Assembly (NCBI GenBank): GCA_019321725.1
Contig: CM033115.1
Location: 9,000,673 to 9,064,672 of the forward strand
From: Paulownia fortunei
Taxonomy: Eukaryota > Streptophyta > Magnoliopsida > Lamiales > Paulowniaceae
Direction of reading: 5' to 3'
DNA: 64,000 nt
The position numbers and the translations under genes are program-made. This document shows positions 22,968 through 35,263 of the stretch, piece by piece. Positions within the stretch are counted from its first letter, which is position 1. Each line of letters begins with the position of its first letter. The notes under the pieces are model-generated. The model was not told the DNA's origin, searched no databases, and was given only the letters and a program-made list of their open reading frames with translations.

Positions 22968-24922
22968 TAATATAATTTAAATGTTATATAACTAGCTTCA
23001 TAGGCTTGTAACACTATCGGTGCACAAACTTATCAATCGGGCAAGAATCGATGATTTTTCGGGTGAAGAACCTAATGAACGGACATAGGAACTAGCTACG
23101 GGAATGAATGATGATGAAGATAGGTTGCAACAAATAAGAATATATGAGACAACAAGATTAGCACTGCAAGATAAGAGAGAAAATTAGATTATACCATTAC
23201 ATGTCACCTTAAGCTTATGCCACCTCATGCTTAGACTTATCAAGCTAGCACATCAATCTATTCTTCACTCTTAAGCTAACAGCCACGACTTGAACCTTCT
23301 TCTAAACCATTTTAACTTCTAAATACATGGAAAAAACTCTCTAAATAGGTCCTAAGTGATTCCAACCAAAAAAGGAGGCAAAACAAGCAAAGGGAAGGAG
23401 AAATAATTAAGTTCAAGTAGAAAACTGTGCAAAGTGAGCTTAACCTACGGGTTTGGCATGACTTTTAGATTTATTTTGAGGTTTATTGGCTTATTAAGTT
23501 TTGAATATTATTTTTAAATATGTTAAGATGTTATTAGATAGGCTTTGATGCATAAAGAAAGGGTTTGTGGTTGGAAATATTTGATAGAAAACACTTGTGC
23601 TAGAAACTGTCACCTTGCTGTATTTTTGTGTTTTAGGCTTCAAAAGTGTATGGTATGTTGAATAAATCCTATAATTATGATAATATACATGTTTATATAT
23701 GATTTAAGAGTATTGGAATGAATTTTAATCGATTGTAAATTGAAATAGAGAATGATATTGGAGAAACACTCAAACTGCCAAAGTAGCAAAATCTGTTTTG
23801 CTGTGCTGTGAAGGAGACTGAATTAGGGGGGCTAAATCCATTAGTTCAGGAAATAATATAACATGGTTGTCTCTTTGTATATGTTATATAAGTGTGGTAA
23901 AAATTTAGGAGAGAGATTGAATATACGTAAGGGTGCCAAAACTATTAATGTTGTGAAGTGTGCAAAACTGTCATGGTAGGAAAACAATCTGTTTCAGTAT
24001 GTTGTGAAGTGAGCTTAACTTGGGAAGCTATATCCATGAGTTTTAGCAATTCTATGACATGGTTAAATTTATATACATGTTATCTAAGTGTGGTAAAAAT
24101 TTGGGAGTCATTGGATATGTTTAGGGATGTCAAAATTATCAATTGGACAGCAAGTAAATATGAAAATGTGAATCTGTCGCATTTGATAATTTAACATATT
24201 TCAACCTATACATGTTGCTATTGAGTGTTAACAATTAGGTACATGATATTAGAGTTATAATACTTCAATTATATGATGTTTACATGTATCTAAGATGAGA
24301 AATTAAGGTATTGGAGGGACTAGATTGGGTTCTAGTTTGCTTTCAACTTATCAAATTGGGAATCGTGCTTGATGTTGGTAATATTACATGCTATTTTACA
24401 TCTAAGATTGGAGTGGAAAAATAAACAAATCTAGACTAAGCCACCAACCAAGTGAAACGTAAGTAAAGATTCATTTGCAACTACAATGCATAGACATAGT
24501 AGATGTGTGAATTATATGTAATATCATAAATCATATGTGCATAGTAGAGGGCTCTCCATTGAGCATACATACATAGGCATTGTCATTGGCATGTGCATGC
24601 ATCATATACGAGCATTGTGATAAATCTTGCATTGCATGGCATGATTCTAAGAATGAAAAATATTTTGTTGACCACTACTAGTGCACCGAAGCATACATAG
24701 ATTTACTGGTTTGCATGCATAGATTTGCATGTGTATGAGTATGCATAGATTTTCATGCTCATATGATTATTGGTCATTGGATTATGGCTGTGTACAGAGC
24801 TCTTTTTCGATGCATAGGATAGTAGCGTTGGTCAGGGGCCTAAGAAACAAATGATTTTATGAGAAATATTTTAATGCATAAAATTGCATTGTGATCATAA
24901 TATTTTGAAATGCATGACTTGA

Positions 24923-25614
24923 TATTGTGGATTATTCATTAACATGCAAAATCATTATTTGCTGAACGTTAGCTCATATAGTTTATGTATTGTAGGTGAG
25001 TACGGCGACGCTTGAAGCATCTTTTACTAGCTGGGAAGCTGTTGGAGCTCTTGTAGGTGTTTGAGGGAGTGTTTATATGGATGATGACCTATTAGGCTAT
25101 TTTGTTGGCTTGTTATATTTTGAGTTTGTTGTATTATATTTTTAGCCTGTATCTATATTTTGCTTTTAAAACTTTACTATAAATAAGTATATAAATATTG
25201 TGGGTGTTGTGTTTTTATATAAATATTGATCCTGCTATATACATGATATGTGTGAGAAAGTATTTTAATATTGTGGATTATTCATTAACATGCAAAATCA
25301 TTATTTGCTGAACGTTAGCTCATATAGTTTATGTATTGTAGGTGAGTACGGCGACGCTTGAAGCATCTTTTACTAGCTGGGAAGCTGTTGGAGCTCTTGT
25401 AGGTGTTTGAGGGAGTGTTTATATGGATGATGACCTATTAGGCTATTTTGTTGGCTTGTTATATTTTGAGTTTGTTGTATTATATTTTTAGCCTGTATCT
25501 ATATTTTGCTTTTAAAACTTTACTATAAATAAGTATATAAATATTGTGGGTGTTGTATTTTTATATAAATATTGATCCTGCTATATACATGATATGTGTG
25601 AGAAAGTATTTTAA
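24923..25614 (+). repeat. 346-bp tandem duplication within the C 3' LTR
   Basis: Unit 1 is 24923-25268 and unit 2 is 25269-25614. They are nearly identical (one difference noticed, GTGTTTTT against GTATTTTT). The 5' LTR has a single copy. The breakpoint is at 'tattttaa' followed by 'tattgtgg'. Confidence 0.9.
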
Positions 25615-25744
25615 ATAGGGTTGTGCATGTAAGAAGTGATTTATCTTTTCCTAAAGTGTTACAAAAAAAAATGCCATGCATGCACACAGGTTCTATCATG
25701 TCAAATTACACTAGATATCTAGTTGTCGAGTAGTGGGTGTTACA

Positions 25745-25776
25745 CCAATTGAGTAGTATGAGGGTTGGGTATTACA
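25745..25776 (-). repeat. Solo LTR B, terminal piece
   Basis: CCAAT (25745-25749) is the target duplication of element C. The 27 bp that follow, ending GGGTTGGGTATTACA, are the missing start of the reverse-oriented B-type LTR interrupted at 14402. CTAGG at 25777-25781 is the duplication made when B itself inserted in gag of A. Confidence 0.9.
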
Positions 25777-26290
25777 CTAGGTCCCTCGAAGTAAAAGAAT
25801 TCCTAGAGTTAAAACAAGAAGGGATGTCTGTATGTGATTATGTGAGGAAAGTTGAAGAGGGTTGCAAATATGTGTCATACATTGCCAGAGACAACAATGA
25901 GAAGTTGTATCATTTTTTGAGGGGCCTTAATCCTAAAATTAGAAGAGATATGAGAATGTCCTCAGCAACAGAGTTTAGGGAACTGGTGGACAAGGCTTTG
26001 ATGGCTGACTTAGATGAGAAAGAGATTAAGAAATTCCATCAACAAAAGAAGCAAGTATTCACTCCAAGAAATTTGAATGAGTGGAAGAAAGGAGAGCAAA
26101 AATCAAACAAAGGGAATGAAAACGTCTTAGAGTTGGGCATACTTCTACTACAGTTGAAAGAAAATGTGCTAAGTGTGGGAAAAATTATTTTGGGGAATGC
26201 TATAATGGTACTAATCATTGCTTTAAGTGTAAAAAGCCTGGACATATAGCAAAGGATTGTCCAACAATACATGGGAGAGTTCAAGAGACA
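25777..26290 (+). pseudogene. Ty3 gag, second part with two zinc knuckles (element A)
   Basis: This resumes gag of element A with [17 protein letters not shown] and runs through [17 protein letters not shown]. After about 26140 the reading frame shifts. In the shifted frame two cysteine motifs appear, [12 protein letters not shown] and [14 protein letters not shown] (26167-26262); the second is a standard CCHC knuckle that binds the element RNA. The join with 11222-11424 is seamless once LTR B is removed. The frameshift would separate capsid and nucleocapsid. Confidence 0.85.
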
Positions 26291-26299
26291 ATATATGTA

Positions 26300-26683
26300 A
26301 TGACACAAGAACAAGCCGATGCAGATGCTTCAGTAGTCACATGTACTATTTTAATTTGTGGGATACATGCAATTGCATTGATAGATTCTAGATCTACGCA
26401 TTCATTTACATCATGTGCATTTATGAGAAAATTGGGCATTACATTAGATTTATTAAAATTAAGGTACAGTGTGACAGTTCCATCTGGGGAAGAAATGAAT
26501 TCCAACCAAATGTTAAGGACTTGTTCTATTCAGATTAGTGATAGGTCTCTCTATGCAGATCTTGTTGTTTTACCGATGCTAAAAATTAAGGTTATTCTGA
26601 GTATGGATTGGCTTACAAAATATCATGCAATAATTGATTATAACAAGAAGATTGTGATTTTTCAGCTACCCAGAAAAGAATAG
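26300..26683 (+). pseudogene. Retropepsin-type protease (element A) with altered active site
   Basis: The 127-codon frame is a complete Ty3 protease domain: TCTILICGIHAIALID, the active-site turn, then a flap-like VPSGEEM and the VILSMDWL segment. The active site reads DSRSTHSF where this family has DSGSTHSF (compare FDSGATYSF in element C). The Gly-to-Arg codon is 26390-26392. Gly is required for the tight turn next to the catalytic Asp, so activity is very unlikely. It ends at a TAG (26681-26683) before the RT region. Confidence 0.85.
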
Positions 26684-26686
26684 TTT

Positions 26687-27259
26687 ATGTTTAGTGGTTC
26701 CTCATTGTCACAGTCCTTACCAATTATAACTACTTTGAAAGCTCAAAAGATGTTGAATAAAGGTTGTGTTGGATATTTGGCAAGTATTCTGGATACTTTG
26801 GTCGAAGCACAATTGAAGCCAGAAAATAAAGATGTGGTTCAAGAATTTCTTGAGGTATTCCCAGATGATTTACCAAGACTGCCACCAGATTGAGAGATTG
26901 AATTTATGATTGATGTTATGCCAGGAACTACTCCTATTTCTAAAACATCATACCAAATGGCACCAACACAATTGAAAGAGTTAAAAGTTCAATTGCAAGA
27001 AATATTTGATAAGGGTTTTTATTCGCCCTAGTTATTCTCCATGGGGAGCACCTGTGTTGTTCGTGAAAAAGAAGGATAGTACATTACGGTTGTGCGTTGA
27101 TTATAGAGAGTTGAGTAAAGTAACAATCAAGAATAAGTATCCACTTCCAAGAATAGATGATTTGTTTGATTAATTGAAGAGAGCATCTGTATTTTCTAAG
27201 ATTGATTTGCGCTCAAGGTATCATCAATTGAAGATCAAGAAAGAAGACATACAAAAAAC
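26687..27259 (+). pseudogene. Reverse transcriptase, N-terminal part (element A)
   Basis: The region begins with the protease-RT linker (EFLEVFPDDLPRLPPD) and continues with the conserved RT start: [17 protein letters not shown], then after a frameshift near 27010 [38 protein letters not shown] and SKIDLRSRYHQL. Stops occur at 26891-26893 and about 27171. It breaks in mid-domain at 27259 where copia D inserted; the protein continues at 53325 with [12 protein letters not shown]. Confidence 0.85.
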
Positions 27260-29438
27260 TGTTAGCGTAGGATGCCCAACGCCCCAATTAGATTGGGTGT
27301 ATTATACTCTTTTGCTTTTGTAAAGATAATCTTATTAGGAATGATATTAATAAAAAATCATTTTCTTTATATTATGCCTTGTATCTTTTATTTCTGCACA
27401 TTGGATAAAGTTCTTAGATCAAATTTAGCTACGGGGCATGGTTGCACATATGATGGTGATCATGGAACATGCCTTTAAGGCTTTTTGAGATGGGATATCA
27501 AATAACTCAATAAGACTCGTACATATGATGCATGCTCGTGAGACGAGGATGTCACATTCCATTGGCATTAGCATAGAGACATAAATGCATATATGTAGGT
27601 GCTTGTTAGGGAACAAGTATACCGAACATGGCCCATGAGAAATTCTTAGTTGGAGGCTTTGCCTATCGAAACAAGAATTTTTGTGTTGCGATAGTACATG
27701 ACTAGTCCTCAGACTTGAGGTACGATGGTAGCCTTGTGTGCATCTGCAACACTTTGATATATCTTCTGATTGCTTGACAATCACAAAAGGGGTATGTTGG
27801 ATGTTGCACTGGTGTGTATAGAGGTTTGTCAGTGGCCAACATAGAATTCGACACTTGTCTTTTTAAACAAGAGAATCTTCTATGTTTTCATAGTTCGTGA
27901 TTCAATGACCTTGACCAAGGTAGGATGAATTGTGATTCATCAAAAATCATTGGAACTTGAAATGGGATCACAATTATTGAATCATTTAAGGTTTCGACTT
28001 ATAATCCATGCCTTAGATTCAATCGGGAGATTAGTTGTCGAAAGGACTGTGCGTGTATGGTACTCGCAACAGAAATAGGTTTACTTATTTTTTCACCTAA
28101 CACTAGTTTGCCATGATTACTTGCTAGGTGTTTTCATGGATAGTGAGGTTTTCGAAATTAAGGAGTTGAATCCAATCGGATTAATTAATTATAATAATTG
28201 CTATTCATAAGTTGCAAACGTTGCAAACCAACTACTAGCTTAGTAGTAAATCTAAGAGGGTCACACATCTTTATGGAAAGTAACATTTCTAATTTTAAAT
28301 GTTATCCAATGGTTGGAAATTAATTAATTAATACTGATTAATTAATTAATTAAGGGTTCTATTAACTTAATGGTTAAATTAAATTATTCAATTAAGTAAT
28401 TGGATTATTTAATTGAACCTAATTTGATTAGGAAGCCCAAATTGAGTAAATTAAATTAATCAATTGGATTGATTAAATTGGGATTGAATCAATTAAATTG
28501 ATTTGGGGATTTTTGAGTCCAAACCCAAAATTAATGTGGATCATTTAAGAAGCCCACTAAAATATGAAGAGAATAAATTAAATAAATATAATTTATTTAA
28601 TTAACATATTTATAGATAAATAAATATAGTGACCGATTTTATGGAATAAAATCGGCCACTAAGATTTAATTTATGTATAAATACAATTATAGTATATATA
28701 TATATGATATCTATCTATCTTGATATTATTTGAAGAATTCAAATTAATATCAACAATGTATGTAGATAATTTTGATGATTAATATAGTTTCAAATTAGTC
28801 CATATACAATAGGAGAGAGAAAAGAGAAGAGTTCTTGAAAGATTTAGAATCCTTCCAAAATAAGGTTTTGAAGTAGTTCAAAATTAAAAAACTTTCCAAG
28901 AGTTGGAAAGGGATTAAAATTTTCATCCCTATATATATGAGGGATGAAAATTACATAATCAATTCAAAAATTTGAGCAAAAATTATTTTGCTTAAAGTCT
29001 TCTATTTTTACTCTCCAAGAAAAGAAAAGAAAAAAAAATCAGTTTCTTGTTATTCTTTTCATATTATTCTTTCAAGAACTCAAAGAATCAATCTTTATTA
29101 TTCTTGAAAATTTACTCCGGTTTGAGATTAGTAAATAATTAAAAGGATACTAGCGAATCTTTTTGATTGGTGTCGTTCTTCCGTATTGTGGACTTGATAG
29201 AGAGGAGACACTTGGATCCCTCCGAGTTCTGATAGTCCAGGATAAGCAATTGATTGATTCAATCTCTACAACAATCGGAGTGCACGAAAAGTATGCTCTA
29301 ATTTTATATTTATTTATATATTCACTTGAATAAGCGCGATCGTTAAAATCGCTTTCAAATCAAAGGGGTCAAATTTATGTTTGATAAAAAAATTAATTTT
29401 TCGCTGCGTATACTCCTGCGATTATAGGGAACCCAATA
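27260..29438 (+). repeat. 5' LTR of copia element D (2.18 kb)
   Basis: It starts TGTTAGCGTAGGATGCCC and ends AACCCAATA, where the 3' LTR has AACCCAACA, so the terminal CA has mutated. It contains AT-rich ttaa repeats (28317-28360) and a hairpin with 15-nt arms (28628-28660). The minus-strand frame at 27425-27784 recurs in the 3' LTR (38009-38296) but looks like chance. Confidence 0.9.
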
Positions 29439-29439
29439 A

Positions 29440-29452
29440 TGGTATCAAAGTC
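29440..29452 (+). other. Primer-binding site of element D
   Basis: TGGTATCAAAGTC follows the 5' LTR. It resembles the initiator-Met tRNA site (compare TGGTATCAGAGCCC in element C) with a few changes. Confidence 0.75.
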
Positions 29453-30962
29453 ACAGTTTTGCTTATTAAGTGAATTTTGGATTTATGAATACATATTTTT
29501 AAATTGTTTAAATTCATGTTAATTATGTAAAATTTGATTTTGCATATTTTCAGAAAATTTTTAATTGGAATAATTTTAATTGCTTATTTAAATTATTTAA
29601 ATTATTTAAATATGAAAATAAAAAAAATAAAAAAAATATGATGAAACAGCCGTCCGACGGCTGCGCGCACAGGCACCCGGCACTCAACACCCAACGAGTA
29701 GCAGTAGTGCTGCTGTCGTGTCATTCTGGGTCCATTTTTTTATTTTTTTTTATTTTTTGGAATATTAAAACTAAATGTTAATTTTACTTATTTCTAAAAA
29801 AAAAAAATTCAAAGAAATATTATTTTTCAAGCAATTAAAAATTATACTAAGTTAAAAGAAAAATTGCATTTAACAATTTGGTAAATTTACATATTTTGAT
29901 AATTATATATGATGTTAATTATGAGTATGTATGGGATGATCATGAGCCATTAGACCAATATGATTGATTTTATTTAATATTTTTGGGTTTTAAAATGGGG
30001 CCTGCGAGCCTCTTATTTCATCTATATAAGTTATTTTATTTTCTGTAATGAGAATAGAATAGATGGTGAAGTTTTTCTTTTTCTTTGAAAGACGAATGAG
30101 AGTAAACAAGGAGGTTCCAAGGAAGGTCCATGTTTTTATGGATACAATTATGTAATAGAATGGGTTATATTCTATTTTATTACCCTTAGACTGACCTTAG
30201 GTCCATTTTTGGTTCAAATGGACTGTATAAGACTGGTTCATGATCATTCATTTATTTATGTACTAGATGCATGCTTAGGATTCTATTTAATGCTTTTATG
30301 CTTGCGAAATGATATTATGATGCCATGTATTAAATAACCAACCTAATTTAAATAACCCCACTTAACTTACTAAAATTTGAAAAGTTAATTTCAAACAAAA
30401 ATGGACATGTTAGGTAGGACCTGTCGTTCCATACCTACCATAAAAGATAGAGATATGACAACCGCTACCGCATTTGATCACTGACTATGAGTCATGGGGT
30501 GGGCTTGTGTTGGAAAGTTGTGATCTCTACCAAGCATTGAGATGCTCGTGGGATGGAATCGTCATTATGTTGGTCATGAGTCGTGGGACATCTTGATGCT
30601 CTATCTACACGAATATTTGATGGGTATTGTTTGACACTTAGTACCACATGGGCTCATAAAATTGGGATATATGGGAAGAGGTGAGGCAAAACAAACTCAA
30701 GGGTTGTATAGTGATACAATCGTCAAATAGTTGGCTACCGATAGAAATATTTCATGGGCTCATAAAATTAGGGTGTGAAATATTTTCATTGGACCTTAAG
30801 CTCACTAGGAAATTTGATTTCTCGAAATTCCATTAGGGGAGATGGAATTCAAAGAAAATAGTGAGAGACAATTAATATTAAACACCTTATATTAAATGAA
30901 TATGTTTTTTCCATAGTTTACTCATTTTCTGCTTCGTGCATGTTTTTAGATTATTCTACTAA
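29453..30962 (+). other. Untranslated leader of element D
   Basis: About 1.5 kb between the primer-binding site and the gag ATG hold no gene that I can see. The sequence has A- and T-rich runs around 29610-29820 and an isolated GC-rich patch near 29650-29720. Confidence 0.6.
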
Positions 30963-31953
30963 AATGGCAAAGAATCCACTTGCAATAATCCTTGAACAAA
31001 ATAAATTAACTGGACCTAACTTTGTTGATTGGCTAAAAAACCTAAAGATAGTTTTTTAATCGGAGAAGAGGGCATATGTCCTTGACACTGCACCTCCTTC
31101 GATACCACTGGAGGATATTACTTCAGAGGATTATGCAGATTACTTACATCATGTTGATGACAATTTGTAAGCTTGATGGTATATGCTGGCATTGATGTCA
31201 AATAAGCTACAGAGGCAGAATGAGGATCAAGATACTGCTTATAGGATCCTCATTCACCTATAAGAGTTGTATGGTGAAAGAACTCGACAGATAAGATATC
31301 AGATCTCAAAAGAGCTTTTTAGATATCGTATGACTGAGGGCTCTTCAGTCCATGATCATGGATTGAAGATGATAGCCCTTATTGAAAGGCTGACGTCCAT
31401 TGGAGTCGTTAGGGAGAATAAACTCTATACGGACCTTCTGCTGCAGTCTCTGTCTCCATCATTTAACACCTTTGTTGTCAACTTTAATATGCACAATATG
31501 GAGACTAGTCTTGCTGAGCTTGTGAACATGTTAAAGACGACTGAGTCTACCATGAAAAAGGACAAACTGGTTCTGCTTGTTGAATCTTTTTCCAGATCAA
31601 AGGCTAAAAAGCCCAAGAAAAGAAAGAAGAAAGGAAAGGGTTTCTCTAAACCCAACAAGCTGAAAGCTAAGGGCGGTGTCAAAAAGGTTTCTTCTCAAGC
31701 CAATGACAAGTGTCATTACTGCAGCAAACTAGGGCACTGGAAGAGGAATTGCAAAGAGTATCTTACAAGCTTGAAGAGTTTAGGTATATATTTTGTTGAA
31801 GTTAACTTGTCGGTTAACAATACTTCTTGGGTATTAGATACCAGTTGTGGCTCACATATCTGCAATAATTTGCAGATGATGGCAAGAAGTAGGAAGCTAG
31901 ATGGAGGAGAGATGGTCCTTAAGATGGGAATGGAGCAAGAGTTCCTGCATTAG
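30963..31953 (+). pseudogene. Copia gag (element D)
   Basis: Gag starts at MAKNPLAIILEQNKLTGPNF (30963) and shows the plant copia gag pattern: SEKRAYVLDTAPP, YMLALMSNKLQRQ, ELYGERTRQIRYQISKELF, then a long Lys-rich stretch and one intact CCHC knuckle, CHYCSKLGHWKRNC (31714-31755). Stops in the first third (about 31058, 31169 and 31262) break it, while 31267-31953 is open for 228 codons and runs into the protease. The protein would form the particle shell and bind RNA. Confidence 0.88.
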
Positions 31954-32384
31954 CTATAGGGACCGTTAATCTAGTTTTAGAGAATGGTTATGTAACAGTT
32001 TTAAACAATTATCTTTTTGTTTCGGATATTATTAAGAACATTATATCTATTCCAATTTTTGATAGAGAAGGTTTTAGATTTACCATTGAAAATAAAAATT
32101 GTTCTATTTTCAAATGTTCTGATTTTATCTATTCTGGTTTTTTGTCGAATTGTTTATATACTATTACTCCCCATAACCCCATTTTCACAATTCAATAAAA
32201 TAAAAGAAAATTAGATAATCATAGTTCCATGAGCCTGTGGCATACAAGATTAGGACATATTTATGAGAAAATGATTAGCAAATTGGCATAATTACTTGAT
32301 CTAATGAAAAAGCAAGAACTGTCAACATGTGAATCCTGCCTCAAAGGAAAGATGACCAAATCTCCATTTGTTAGACAAGTGGAG
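31820..32384 (+). pseudogene. Copia protease and integrase N-terminus (element D)
   Basis: The protease active site reads WVLDTSCGSHIC, where copia proteases have DTG; the Gly-to-Ser change probably weakens it. A frame change near 31930 moves the reading to NGARVPALAIGTVNL and SIPIFDREGFRF. The integrase zinc-binding start follows: SLWHTRLGHI and then LSTCESCLKGKMTKSPF (His and Cys pairs about 32240-32365). The frame ends at 32384 because of solo LTR I and continues at 35264. Confidence 0.8.
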
Positions 32385-35263
32385 TGTGATACCCAAACCT
32401 CTTACTACTTATATGGTCAAATATGATTCATGTATTATGTGTTAATTTTATATGCTATTTGCATTTCTATTGACATTGCATAATTTATTTTATTTTATAC
32501 GACATTCTTGAATATTAAACTTAATTCTGAAGTTCTTGCACGGTATTAATTATTGAATTTTCTAATCTAAGTAGTTGATTTTGTATTGAAATAAGAAAAA
32601 AATGAAGTGGATCAATATTAGATATAGATGGGATATATAGGTTATAATTTTGGAAGTATTAAAAGTGTTACTAGTAAGCTTATACGGTTTAATTTGATTT
32701 GATCAAGTTATTTCAAAAGTATGTATATTTGTAAATTAGCATATTTGGGATATTGGACATGATATAATGTGATTTAAGTGTCATATTACAAGGTCCATAT
32801 GTGCATATAATTTTAGAAATGCAAACTTGATAATTCTTTAAGAATCGGATGCGAATCAGTTTGGAGATCGAATGAATGGACATAGAAAATAACTATGGGA
32901 ATGAATGGTGACTAAGATAGGTTGCAACCAAATAAAAATAGGTGAGATACACAAGATTAGGGCTGCAAGATAAGGGAGAAAATCAGATTTTACCATTTAC
33001 TTGCCACCTCATGCTTTCTTATTAAGTTTAAGCTAACATCTCAAGCAAACACCTTAAACCCTTCACCCTTAAGCCACGACCAGACCCTCATTTCAGCTAT
33101 TTTCATCTTCCAAACACACACCTTAAGGTCTCCAAGTGATCCAAATTGATTCCAAGTTGAAATAAAAGCAAGAAAAGTAAAGGAGAAGTGATTACCATCA
33201 AGTTAACCTCAAAATCTGCATAGGTAACACTTATCTACGATTTTGCCTTTGGTTTTTAGATTATTATGAATGGTTTTATTGTTTATTAAGCTTTCAATAT
33301 ATCTTATAAAAGTGTTAGGAAGTTTTTAGTTAGACTTTGGTGCACAAAAAAAGGTTTTTTGATGACAAACACTTAATAAGAAATACTTGTGGCAGAAACT
33401 GTCATCTTACTGTTTTCTTGTGTTTTAGGCTTCAAAAGTGTATGGTATGTTGAATAAAACCTATAATTATTACCATTTACATAACCATATATGAGTTAAG
33501 AGTATTGGAATGAATTTTTATCAGTTGGAAATTGAAATAGAGAATGATATTGGAGAAACACTCAAACTGCCAAAATAGAAAAATCTGTTTTGGTGTGCTG
33601 TGAAGGAGACTGAATTAGGGGAGCTAAATCCATTATTTTTGGTAATAATATGACCTTTTTGTCTCCTTATATATTTTTTATAAGTATTTTAAAAATTTTA
33701 GAGTGATTGAATATACTTAAGGGTGCCAAAACCATTAATGTCATGAAGTGTGCAAAACTGTCACGGTAGAAAACAATCTGTTTCAGTATATCGTGAAGAG
33801 AGCTGAACTTGGGAAGCTATATCCATGATTTTTAGAAATTATATGATATGGTTACATTTATATACATGTTATCTAAGTGTGGTAAAAATTTGGGAGTGAT
33901 TGGATATGCTTAGAGATGTTAAAATTATCATGCAACTAAACTTGACAGCAAGAAAATATGAAAATGTGAATCTGCCACATTTGATCACTTAGCATGTTTC
34001 AACCTAGACATGTTGCTATTGAGTGTTAACAATTGGGTACATGCTATTAGAGTTATAATATTTAAGATGAGAAATTGAGGTATTTGAGGGGCTATATTGG
34101 GTTCTAGTTTGTGAAAGCTTGATTGTTAGCTTATAGCTTGATGTTTAAGGTCTAGTATGAGATTTTGTGCTTTCAACTTGCCAAATTGGGAATGGTGCTT
34201 GATGTTGGGTAATATTACAAGCTATTTTACATATAAGATTGGAGAGGAATACTAAACAAATTTAGATTAAGCCACCAACCAAGTGAAAGGTAAGTAAAGA
34301 TTCATTTGCAACTACAATGCATAAACATAGTAGATGTGTGAATTATATGTAACATCATAAATCATATGTGCATAGTAGAGGGCTCTCAATTAAGCATACA
34401 TACATGGGCATTTTCATTAGCACGTGCATGCATCATATACGAGCATTGTGATAAATCTTTCATTGCACGGCATGATTCAGAGAAAGGAAAATGTTTTGCT
34501 GACCACTACTAGTACACCAAAGCATGCATGGATTTATATGGTTTTATGCATGGATTTGCAGGTTCGCGTGCATGGATTTGCATGCGTATGAGTATTCATG
34601 GATTTGCAAGCTTATATGATTATTGGCCATTGGATTATGGCGGTGTACAAAGCTCTTTTCCGATGCATGGGATAGTAGCGTTGGTCAGGGGCCCAAGAAA
34701 GAAATAATTTTGAGAGAAATATTTTGATGCATAAAATTCCATTGTGAGCATAGCATTTTGAGTTGCATGACTTGATATTGTGGATTATTCTTTGACATGC
34801 ATAATCTTTACTTGTTGAGCATTAGCTCATATAGTTTATGCATTGTAGGTGAGTACGATGATACTTGAAGCATCTTTTATTGGTTGGGTGGCGGTTGGAG
34901 CTCCTGCAGGTGTTTGAGAGAGTGTGTACATGGATGACGACCTGTTGGGCTATTTTGTTGGCTTGTTATATTTTAGGTCTGTTGTATTATATTTTTAGGC
35001 TGGTACTATATCTCGCTTTTAAAACTTTACTGTAAATAAGTATGTAAATATTGGGTCTTTGTGGGTGTTGTGCTTTTATATAAATACCGATCCTGCTATA
35101 TACATGACATGTGTTAAAAAGTATTTTAAATAGGGTTGTGCATGTAAGAAGTGATATATCTTTTCTTAAAGTGTTACAAAAAAAAATATCCCATGCATGC
35201 ACACAGGTTCTATCATGTTAAATTATAATATATATCTAGTTGTGTAGTAATGGGGGTATTACA
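32385..35263 (+). repeat. Solo LTR I (2.88 kb) in the integrase of element D
   Basis: The LTR runs from TGTGATACCC to GGGGGTATTACA, flanked by TGGAG at 32380-32384 and 35264-35268. It has no internal region. The start and the right half are C-type. A stretch from about 32640 to 32870 ('ggatattggacatgat' and neighbours) is B-type, so it is a mosaic. It contains the CATGCA cluster at about 34522-34615. No gene is present. Confidence 0.9.

Larger units (their letters stand above)
14403..25744 (+). mobile_element. Complete but degraded Tekay-like Ty3 chromovirus (element C)
   Basis: It has two LTRs (14403-17285 and 22001-25744), a primer-binding site, gag, protease, RT/RNase H, integrase, a chromodomain-like tail and a purine tract, in that order. 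It inserted into solo LTR B: CCAAG at 14398-14402 and CCAAT at 25745-25749 form the target duplication with one later change. Removing C rejoins the B-type LTR start. Stops, frameshifts and a changed RT active site make it non-autonomous. The 3' LTR is longer than the 5' LTR because of a foreign fragment and a tandem duplication. Confidence 0.92.
22001..25744 (+). repeat. 3' LTR of element C (3.74 kb, enlarged)
   Basis: It starts TGTGATACTCGAGCC and ends GTGGGTGTTACA. It is about 860 bp longer than the 5' LTR. The difference is explained by a reversed fragment of the copia D LTR (22370-22967) and a 346-bp tandem duplication (24923-25614), partly offset by small deletions. It contains no gene. 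Confidence 0.9.

Noticed and set aside
27425..27784. 119-codon minus-strand frame, similar to 38009-38296
   Set aside because: These are equivalent positions of the two copia D LTRs; no recognisable protein and the frame is antisense to the element.
28317..28360. Long ttaa palindromic run in the D LTR, suspected replication or matrix-attachment signal
   Set aside because: It is low-complexity AT repeat that differs in length between the two LTRs; no specific function can be supported.
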